From the NCBI GenBank assembly GCA_003228965.1, contig QIGP01000194.1, positions 1-5,141 of the forward strand: 5,141 nt of DNA. Direction: 5' to 3'. The DNA is from Gammaproteobacteria bacterium (GTDB lineage: Bacteria; Pseudomonadota; Gammaproteobacteria; Steroidobacterales; SZUA-146). A model generated the notes under the pieces. The model had not been told where the DNA came from and made no database searches. It saw only the letters and a list, made by a program, of their open reading frames with translations. Positions 1 to 5,141 of the stretch are shown piece after piece (position 1 is the stretch's first letter; each line of letters opens with the position of its first letter). The position numbers were made by a program, and so were the translations under genes.

Positions 1-1551
1 GCTACACATATCCAGACTACGCTGTCACTGTCCTTGCAACAGGCCATGGAGCGGTCGCTTACTCGTTACCTCGAGCGACGCGGCAAAGACGGGCTGACCA
101 ATGCAAGCGCTATGGTCGTAGATACGCGTTCCATGCACGTTCTGGCCTCTATCGGATCGGCCGACTTTAACGATCCTGTTATTAGCGGCCAGGTAAACGG
201 CACAACTGCCAAGCGCTCCCCTGGCTCCACTCTTAAACCGTTTGTTTACGGCCTGGCGATGGACCAGGGCCTGATACATCCGATGAGCCTTCTTAGTGAT
301 GCACCGAAGCGCTTTGGCGTATACACACCTGAGAACTTTGTTCGCGGATTTATGAGGCCTGTACTCGCTACCGATGCACTGATATACAGCCGCAACGTAC
401 CCGCCATCGAATTGCTCAACAGAGTCGGTCAAGACGAGTTCCACCAACTTTTAACAGACGCTGGCGTAGCGCAACTAAAGAACGCAAACCACTACGGCCT
501 CGCAATGGTCCTGGGTGGCAACGAACTCACCATGGAAGAACTGATTGGCCTCTACGCTATGTTGGCGAACGGCGGTCAGTGGAAAAAACTGATCCGTACC
601 TTATCTGAAAAACCGGAAACCGAACGTCAGCTACTAAGTGCAGAGGCAAGCTTCCTGGTATTGGATATGCTGAGAAGTAACCCAAGGCCCGATGATCTGT
701 CGCTGCATCAAGATCCAAATCGAACCGCGGTTGCCTGGAAAACGGGAACGTCCTATGCGTACCGGGACGCCTGGACAGTTGGGTTAGCCGGCCCCTACGC
801 GTTAGCGGTTTGGGTGGGAAATTTTGACGGAAGCTCCAACCCCGGATTAATTGGACGCCAAGCCGCTGCACCACTTTTTTTCGAATTGATCGACACGCTG
901 GCAAGCTCCCCAACGGTAGCCAACGCTCGGGACACAGAAGCGATGGCGTCTGCGCACCTACCCTCAACCGCACTTAACCTGCGCAAGGTAGACATGTGTG
1001 CCGGAACAGGTGATTTGCCTGATCGGTATTGCCCCGAAACGGAACCAGGCTGGTTTATTCCTGGAGTGTCGCCGATCAAAGTGTCGTCGGTCTACCGCCC
1101 TGTACATATTGATAGCACTACTGGCCTTCGTGCCTGTACAAGTAGTAGTGAACAATCAAAGGAATACGTTTACGAGTTCTGGCCATCGGACATCGACAGA
1201 TTATTTCGCAAAGCCGGCGTCTCTATCAGACGACCTCCTGCCTACTCAGACGAGTGTTCCGACGCGTTAAAGGCCTCAAGTGGGGTCGCCCCCCGAATAA
1301 CCTCACCTGCCGAAAAGCTCACTTATCAATTAAGACCTGACCTGGCTAAGCCTGAACAACTACCGCTAACCGCAAATACCGATGCGGACGTATCGTCACT
1401 GTTTTGGTTTGTCGACGACCAGTTTATTGCTGAAGTGGATCGGGATGAACCGCTGCTTTGGACACCCACCGCCGGTGTCTACGATATCTTGGTAGTTGAC
1501 GATCTGGGGCGCAGCGACGCGCGTGAGTATCGCTTTGAGATGGTGCAGTAG
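1..1551 (+). CDS. pbpC: Penicillin-binding protein 1C (PBP1C), C-terminal part; 5' end cut by window edge
   Basis: PBP1C is a class A penicillin-binding protein: an inner-membrane-anchored enzyme with a glycosyltransferase domain and a transpeptidase domain facing the periplasm. The frame is open from base 1, so the TTG at 34 is internal and 516 residues are visible; the E. coli protein is about 770, so the membrane anchor and GT51 domain lie off the left edge. In visible numbering the transpeptidase motifs are complete: SPGSTLKPF with nucleophile Ser76 and Lys79, SRN at 130-132, and KTGTS from Lys247. The segment after the transpeptidase has the FIPGVSPI and EFWPSD motifs and the RRPP stretch typical of PBP1C, with cysteines at 333, 344, 379 and 419 that could form disulfides. 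Residues about 429-515 form the BiPBP_C domain. In many proteobacteria pbpC follows an alpha-2-macroglobulin gene (yfhM), which cannot be seen here. The gene ends in TAG and is convergent with the Kelch gene. Confidence 0.95.
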   Translation, partial: ATHIQTTLSLSLQQAMERSLTRYLERRGKDGLTNASAMVVDTRSMHVLASIGSADFNDPVISGQVNGTTAKRSPGSTLKPFVYGLAMDQGLIHPMSLLSDAPKRFGVYTPENFVRGFMRPVLATDALIYSRNVPAIELLNRVGQDEFHQLLTDAGVAQLKNANHYGLAMVLGGNELTMEELIGLYAMLANGGQWKKLIRTLSEKPETERQLLSAEASFLVLDMLRSNPRPDDLSLHQDPNRTAVAWKTGTSYAYRDAWTVGLAGPYALAVWVGNFDGSSNPGLIGRQAAAPLFFELIDTLASSPTVANARDTEAMASAHLPSTALNLRKVDMCAGTGDLPDRYCPETEPGWFIPGVSPIKVSSVYRPVHIDSTTGLRACTSSSEQSKEYVYEFWPSDIDRLFRKAGVSIRRPPAYSDECSDALKASSGVAPRITSPAEKLTYQLRPDLAKPEQLPLTANTDADVSSLFWFVDDQFIAEVDRDEPLLWTPTAGVYDILVVDDLGRSDAREYRFEMVQ

Positions 1552-1564
1552 GCACAAACGCTAC

Positions 1565-1580
1565 CGTTCGCTATCGAACG
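1565..1580. terminator. Short hairpin between convergent genes, possible weak bidirectional terminator
   Basis: CGTTCG (1565-1570) and CGAACG (1575-1580) form a perfect 6-bp stem with loop CTAT. It lies 14 bases after the pbpC stop and overlaps the last codons of the Kelch gene. Neither strand has a clear run of T after the stem, so it does not meet the usual intrinsic terminator pattern. The position between two converging genes is the main argument for a role in stopping transcription. Confidence 0.3.
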
Positions 1581-2662
1581 CCCTCTCCCTTTAGTCTGAA
1601 CGCGGTCACTTTTTTGCTGACACGCTGCTGACTGAGCATTCCTCCCACCGTGACGAATCCTTCGTGCGTTTCAAGCAAGCCGCGATGGTCCATGGTCGCC
1701 TCGGCCTGAGATCCGAGATGTCGCCACTGGTTGGTGTTGAGCTCGTACAACCATACGTCGTTGATCGGCTCTGACGGCGTGCCGTTGTAACCGACACCGT
1801 CGTAGTTGTAGGGATTGTCGCTTCCTCCAACAAACAGCACGCCACTCATCGCATCAACACCCGCTGCCGCCATTCGATAGCGCGCGGCCCCGGGCATCGG
1901 GTCAATTGTTCTCCAATCGATGCGACGAGCATTGTCGGGCCGAATGGTGCCTGCGAAGCACAGTCCGTTCATGACAAACTCCCGTGCTGATTCGGCATAG
2001 GTTTTAATTTCGACGCCACCGCATACCAGCAGTTCATTGCCCACAAGGCCTCCGGAATGGCCGAAAACGGGTGCTCCGGGATAAGCGGTTGCCTGAACCC
2101 ACGTATCCTCTACCGTGTCGTAGCGCTGCACCAGATTTACATTAGCGGTATCGTGCCAACCCGATATCAGATAGATATAGCGGTCCTCGTAGACAAGCGC
2201 CATTGCATCGTCTACCGGCACCGGCATGTCGGCGAGTTGGATGAACGACTGAAGCACGGGGTCGAATCTGTGAACCAACGGTAAAGAAACTTCGTCGTGA
2301 TTTTCTGACACGGTGTAGCCGCCAAACAGGTAGGCCTGATCGCCTACGGAAACGGCGATTGATGCAAGACGGCCGTGTATGCCTGGCACGTCGCCCGCCT
2401 GCTGCCATTGTGGGGCACCAGGCTCAAGCACAAACGTGTGTGCTGTCGCACTATTCCATTTTTTTTCCGTCGATAATCCGTTAAAGCTAACAAGGTACTG
2501 TCCCCGGGTAGTGTCAACGGCGGCCACCGCATTATTCGCCAAGGCCACGGGTAGTTCGGGCAACCTGGACGTCTGGATGTTTTGCTGACTCACAGAATGC
2601 GCGGCACAACCTGACAATAACAACAGACTCATTAACAAGATCATCAATCCACATCGATACAT
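1571..2662 (-). CDS. Kelch-repeat beta-propeller lipoprotein
   Basis: This is a 363-residue exported Kelch protein of unknown substrate. Residues 1-19 are a lipoprotein signal peptide: Arg3, a hydrophobic run, then lipobox LSGC with Cys19, followed by Ala at +2, which favours the outer membrane. The rest repeats the Kelch blade pattern of hydrophobic residues plus Gly-Gly, a spacer, then a Trp or aromatic: FNG at 60-62, YLFGGY at 111-116, YLISGW at 164-169, LLVCGG at 211-216, LFVGG at 276-280 and FVTVGG at 336-341. Six blades fit the length. Size and export resemble the periplasmic sialate mutarotase NanM (about 368 residues), but there is no sialic-acid gene nearby, so no enzymatic role is claimed. 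A Tyr/Asn/Gly-rich loop at 281-300 interrupts blade five. The ATG at 2662 has a good ribosome binding site. The gene follows the serine hydrolase gene by 54 bases on the same strand, with no terminator seen between them, so an operon is likely. Confidence 0.85.
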   Translation of the reverse strand: MYRCGLMILLMSLLLLSGCAAHSVSQQNIQTSRLPELPVALANNAVAAVDTTRGQYLVSFNGLSTEKKWNSATAHTFVLEPGAPQWQQAGDVPGIHGRLASIAVSVGDQAYLFGGYTVSENHDEVSLPLVHRFDPVLQSFIQLADMPVPVDDAMALVYEDRYIYLISGWHDTANVNLVQRYDTVEDTWVQATAYPGAPVFGHSGGLVGNELLVCGGVEIKTYAESAREFVMNGLCFAGTIRPDNARRIDWRTIDPMPGAARYRMAAAGVDAMSGVLFVGGSDNPYNYDGVGYNGTPSEPINDVWLYELNTNQWRHLGSQAEATMDHRGLLETHEGFVTVGGMLSQQRVSKKVTAFRLKGEGVR

Positions 2663-2716
2663 ATACTTTCCTTAAACAGGGCGTAGGTAAATGCCACCTC
2701 TAATACTCGAAATACA
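2663..2716 (-). other. 54-base gap between serine hydrolase and Kelch genes
   Basis: Apart from the Kelch ribosome binding site I see no strong hairpin, T run or promoter here. The only self-complementary element is a weak 4-bp AGGT/ACCT pair around 2684-2699. This supports, but does not prove, read-through from the hydrolase gene into the Kelch gene. Confidence 0.5.
2667..2674 (-). promoter_or_regulatory. Ribosome binding site of the Kelch lipoprotein gene
   Basis: Read on the minus strand this is TAAGGAAA, a strong Shine-Dalgarno sequence with AAGGA six bases before the ATG at 2662. It supports that start over the internal Met7 codon, which would also lose Arg3 of the signal peptide. Confidence 0.75.
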
Positions 2717-4216
2717 CTACTTCCTGTCGTTACCGAGTCGCCTGAAGTTTCCCATGTCACCCTGAAGATAAACTTCGCCACTGTCAGTCGTTACAAAAGC
2801 ATAGGTCGCTCCAGGCTGCCAGGGCCGCCTAAACAGCTCACTCGAAACCGCTGTGAGCGGCAGTCGATTTCCGCGCAAACGTGTTTGCAACTGGTCGTTT
2901 TTAATTCGAATCTCTAATTCGGGTTCTACGGTCGATGGCAGCGGACTAAAACGCCGGGTCACCGCGACGTAGTGACCTGCCAATTCAGACAGCCTGGTAT
3001 TGCCTAGCTTGATCGTGGCTACTGAAACCTGCATAGCTTTCTGATCCTGGTCATCACCCAACGCAGGCAGACTTGCAATGTACTTCTCAAGCACCGCTCT
3101 CATTTCACCAAGTGGCTTTTTATTAAAGGCCGTAACCACAACAAAGTATCCGTAACCTGCCTCCACTGAATAGCCGTAGTGACTCAGGTAGCCGTCGGCG
3201 TCGCCACCGTGGCCGTGAAAACGAAGACCCTCGCTAAACCAGTGATAGTTTCCGAGGCCATAGCCATACTGCAGGCCAACTCCTGCAGCGAGAGTTGTTG
3301 ACGGGTTTTCAAAACGACGTCGCTCTTCTTCACTTTGAAACACCTGGCCTGCCCCAACAGGCTGCAATAGCGCTTTAACGAATCGTCCCATATCTTGCGA
3401 CGTCGCATTGAGACCGCCGAACGATCGGTAAATCATGTGCCAGTACGGAATCGGCGTCTTGCCGTCTGTGTTGTAACCTGCCGCGAGCGTTGGTGAATCC
3501 GGGGTAATAAAGAAACCTGCCGTTTTCATACCAAGAGGATTAAGCAGGTGTCGTTCGACAAGTTGTTCGTAAGGCTTCAAGGCTTCGACTTCAAGCACGT
3601 AGCCTGCGTAACCGTAGCCTGCGTTGCTGTAGGAGGAATGGCGGCCGGCCGGCCAGCGTAAATCTCTGCTGGCAGGATCTATGGCAATCGCCTCTTCAAA
3701 GGATACCGTTTCGCCTTGAAACGCGAACTCTTTGCGACTCAGGTCACTGAGTCCGGCTGAATGCTCAAGCAGTTGAGGTAAAGTCACAAGATCACCGCCG
3801 CTATCTGCATTCAGTAACCTGGGAATTATGTTATTAACAGGCTGAGTGAATAAATTTGGATTCGAGCGCAGTCGGTGTAGTGCCGTCAAGCCTGTGAAAG
3901 ACTTGGTTATGGAGCCCAGTCGAAATAGCGTGTTTTTTGTAACAGGTGTTTTCGTATCGAGGCTTTGAAGGCCCAACCCACCTACGAACATAATGTCGTT
4001 TCTTGATACTAACGCAATACCAGCACCTGCCACGTTGGCGCTGCGTCGCACAGCTTCGATTTCAGCAAGCGCCTCGGACCACTGAACTGAAGTTTCAGCA
4101 CTGCGGTCTGAATCACAGGAAGAGGCGCCATTGGCTGCCGTCTCAGAGGTTTTGTCAGCACACGCGGCTACGGCGCACAGCAGCGATATATATAGAAGTA
4201 ATGTCTGGCGTACCAT
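2717..4216 (-). CDS. Serine hydrolase of the class C beta-lactamase-related family, predicted lipoprotein
   Basis: This 499-residue protein belongs to the serine beta-lactamase-like hydrolases (COG1680 type), which include AmpC, D-amino-acid peptidases, DD-carboxypeptidases and esterases. Visible motifs are SITK with nucleophile Ser102 and Lys105, YSN at 196-198 (the family YxN), and HGG at 336-338 in the position of the KTG/HxG motif, followed by DADGYLSHYGY. The N-terminus is a signal peptide ending in VAAC, so Cys19 is probably lipidated, with Ala at +2; the protein would face the periplasm from the outer membrane. The catalytic domain covers about 45-390. Residues about 400-499 form a separate C-terminal domain beginning LSELAGHY, like the small beta-rich tails seen on many family members. 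The active-site region is rich in Tyr and Gly. The ATG at 4216 has AGGG seven bases upstream. It is the first gene of a likely two-gene operon with the Kelch gene. True beta-lactamase activity is not implied; a peptidase or esterase role is more likely. Confidence 0.92.
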   Translation of the reverse strand: MVRQTLLLYISLLCAVAACADKTSETAANGASSCDSDRSAETSVQWSEALAEIEAVRRSANVAGAGIALVSRNDIMFVGGLGLQSLDTKTPVTKNTLFRLGSITKSFTGLTALHRLRSNPNLFTQPVNNIIPRLLNADSGGDLVTLPQLLEHSAGLSDLSRKEFAFQGETVSFEEAIAIDPASRDLRWPAGRHSSYSNAGYGYAGYVLEVEALKPYEQLVERHLLNPLGMKTAGFFITPDSPTLAAGYNTDGKTPIPYWHMIYRSFGGLNATSQDMGRFVKALLQPVGAGQVFQSEEERRRFENPSTTLAAGVGLQYGYGLGNYHWFSEGLRFHGHGGDADGYLSHYGYSVEAGYGYFVVVTAFNKKPLGEMRAVLEKYIASLPALGDDQDQKAMQVSVATIKLGNTRLSELAGHYVAVTRRFSPLPSTVEPELEIRIKNDQLQTRLRGNRLPLTAVSSELFRRPWQPGATYAFVTTDSGEVYLQGDMGNFRRLGNDRK

Positions 4217-4223
4217 GATTGAA

Positions 4224-4228
4224 CCCTG
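4224..4228 (-). promoter_or_regulatory. Ribosome binding site of the serine hydrolase gene
   Basis: The minus strand reads CAGGG here, with AGGG seven bases before the ATG at 4216. It supports this start, which also gives a complete lipoprotein signal peptide. Confidence 0.55.
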
Positions 4229-4301
4229 GCGATTAACGGACCGCTATGTAGACCCTCAACACACCGTACAAATGAACCACAATTTAAAGATAGCCAGGAA
4301 T

Positions 4302-4322
4302 ACGCTTGCGTTGAACGCTTGC
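4302..4322. repeat. 8-bp direct repeat enclosing an 11-base palindrome, possible operator
   Basis: ACGCTTGC occurs at 4302-4309 and again at 4315-4322, a 13-base period. Across the junction, GCGTT-G-AACGC (4308-4318) is a perfect inverted repeat. The element lies 12 bases before the plus-strand ATG and overlaps the candidate minus-strand -35 box, a position suited to a regulator acting on both genes. It is short enough that chance is possible, and no regulator gene is visible. Confidence 0.3.
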
Positions 4323-4333
4323 CTGTTTATACC

Positions 4334-5141
4334 ATGCATCAGGCGTTTAAACTTAAAGGCAACACTATCAAGTCCGTCCCGCACATTGGCTTTGAAGAAA
4401 TCGACTCGCAACTCACCTGGTCCGGAGTAGCCGATACGCTATACGCGGGCCACCAGCTGAATAGCCCTGTCCACGAAGACATTTATCTGGAACACGCCGG
4501 GAAAGGCTTTTTCAATCGTTGTGCTTTCATTCCAGGCCTGGGCCTTGCTACCAAGTCGATGACTGTATTTCCCAACAACCGACTCACCGACCCGCCTACC
4601 CCCTCCATTCAGGGTGCCGTATTACTATTTGACGATGTTGGCGGACAACTTCTTGCTGTACTCGATGGAGAGCTTGTTACGAAATGGAAAACAACAGGTG
4701 ACTCCATTCTGGGAGCCAGAATGTTGGCGCGCTCTGACTCACGCCACCTCGTCGTGGTGGGCGCCGGAACCGTGGGTGGTTATTCTATCGATGCGTACTG
4801 CGAATTATTTCCTCAACTTGAACGCATTACTATTTGGAATCGAAGCGAGAACGCCGCGCAGCAGTTGGCTGCACGTAATCAACATCGTTCACAACAGGTA
4901 ACTGCAACGAACGACTTGCCACAAGCAGTCGCCGACGCCGACATTGTGAGTTGCGCCACCATGAGTTCGAAACCTGTGTTACACGGCGCCTGGGTAAATA
5001 CCGGATGTCACATCGATCTCGTTGGCGCGTTTTTACCTAACATGCGCGAAGCTGATGACGAGTTGTTGTTAGCCTCAAAGGTTTTTGTAGACTCACGCCG
5101 TTCAACCTTTGAAGACATAGGTGAAATAGCCATTCCACTGA
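4334..5141 (+). CDS. Ornithine cyclodeaminase/mu-crystallin family protein, 3' end cut by window edge
   Basis: This family comprises cytoplasmic NAD(P)-dependent enzymes: ornithine and lysine cyclodeaminases, alanine dehydrogenase, and reductases of cyclic imines such as pyrroline-2-carboxylate. The frame is open to the right edge, giving 269 residues of a usual 310-350. Visible signatures are LGLATKSMTVFP with Lys74 at the place of the substrate-binding lysine, VTKWKTTGDS at 115-124, the Rossmann dinucleotide motif GAGTVG at 143-148, DIVSCATM at 203-210, and HIDLVGAF with Asp228 at the place of the catalytic aspartate, followed by MRE and VFVDSR. Lys119 stands where classical ornithine cyclodeaminase has arginine (RTAA), which I recall as a subfamily feature; the substrate therefore stays open. 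The ATG at 4334 is the only in-frame ATG before the conserved core. It lacks a Shine-Dalgarno sequence; an in-frame TTG at 4319 is the alternative. The gene is divergent from the hydrolase gene. Confidence 0.93.
   Translation, partial: MHQAFKLKGNTIKSVPHIGFEEIDSQLTWSGVADTLYAGHQLNSPVHEDIYLEHAGKGFFNRCAFIPGLGLATKSMTVFPNNRLTDPPTPSIQGAVLLFDDVGGQLLAVLDGELVTKWKTTGDSILGARMLARSDSRHLVVVGAGTVGGYSIDAYCELFPQLERITIWNRSENAAQQLAARNQHRSQQVTATNDLPQAVADADIVSCATMSSKPVLHGAWVNTGCHIDLVGAFLPNMREADDELLLASKVFVDSRRSTFEDIGEIAIPL

Larger units (their letters stand above)
4217..4333. promoter_or_regulatory. Divergent intergenic control region
   Basis: These 117 bases separate the minus-strand hydrolase start from the plus-strand cyclodeaminase-family start, so promoters for both directions should lie in or near it. 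For the minus strand a weak sigma70-like pair can be drawn: TTCAAC (4310-4315), a 17-base spacer, and TATCTT (4287-4292), giving a leader of about 64 bases. I found no convincing promoter for the plus strand. The right end holds a direct repeat and a palindrome that overlap the proposed minus-strand -35 box. Confidence 0.45.

Noticed and set aside
25..447. Minus-strand open frame of 140 codons opposite the PBP1C transpeptidase region
   Set aside because: It lies wholly antisense to a clearly conserved domain, its product has no recognisable motif, and the plus-strand frame explains the sequence.
557..973. Minus-strand open frame of 138 codons opposite the KTG region of PBP1C
   Set aside because: Arg/Pro-rich composition typical of an antisense shadow, with no ribosome binding site or domain that I can see.
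1116..1150. Inverted repeat CACTACT / AGTAGTG with a 21-base loop
   Set aside because: It lies inside conserved PBP1C coding sequence, is short with a long loop, and has no sign of function.
3598..3624. 12-base direct repeat CGTAGCCTGCGT with a 15-base period
   Set aside because: It matches a five-residue repeat (AGYGY, AGYVL) beside the YSN motif of the hydrolase and is coding, not a separate element.
3643..3654. 12-base palindrome GGCCGGCCGGCC
   Set aside because: It encodes the WPAGR region next to the YSN motif of the hydrolase, so codon use explains it.
4306..4333. Possible plus-strand promoter TTGCGT, 16 bases, TATACC
   Set aside because: The -10 box would touch the ATG at 4334, putting the transcription start inside the coding region.
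4131..4430. Plus-strand 99-codon open frame across the divergent intergenic region
   Set aside because: It overlaps the hydrolase signal peptide on one side and the cyclodeaminase-family N-terminus on the other, and has no recognisable features.
4614..4901. Plus-strand 95-codon open frame inside the cyclodeaminase-family gene
   Set aside because: It is an out-of-frame shadow; the overlapping frame holds the conserved Rossmann and substrate motifs.

Overview
The window reads as chromosomal DNA of a Gram-negative bacterium, most likely a gammaproteobacterium. The evidence is a PBP1C-type peptidoglycan synthase very close to the enterobacterial protein in its active-site segments, two lipoprotein signal peptides with typical lipoboxes, and moderate GC content. 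No taxon can be fixed from this alone. I see no mobile element, RNA gene, CRISPR array or prophage signature.

Layout, left to right: (1) bases 1-1551, plus strand: the 3' two thirds of a pbpC-like gene, cut by the left edge, carrying the transpeptidase domain and the C-terminal BiPBP_C domain. (2) A 19-base convergent gap with a short perfect hairpin. (3) 1571-2662, minus strand: a Kelch beta-propeller lipoprotein. (4) 2717-4216, minus strand: a class C beta-lactamase-like serine hydrolase, also a predicted lipoprotein, 54 bases upstream of the Kelch gene and probably co-transcribed with it. (5) A 117-base divergent intergenic region holding an 8-bp direct repeat and an 11-base palindrome, a possible operator and promoter region. 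(6) 4334 to the right edge, plus strand: an ornithine cyclodeaminase/mu-crystallin family NAD(P)-dependent enzyme. It has no stop codon inside the window and is cut by the right edge.

The hydrolase and Kelch proteins look like an exported pair: both have a signal peptide with the lipobox cysteine at residue 19 and alanine at +2, which would send them to the outer membrane. A periplasmic hydrolase beside a six-bladed propeller could act on one cell-wall, peptide or sugar substrate, but the sequence does not name it. The divergent cyclodeaminase-family gene is cytoplasmic amino-acid or cyclic-imine metabolism and may share the intergenic control region. pbpC faces the other way and is probably an unrelated neighbour. 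The coding content is mostly ordinary; I found no convincing undescribed system, and the most interesting point is the unassigned lipoprotein pair.
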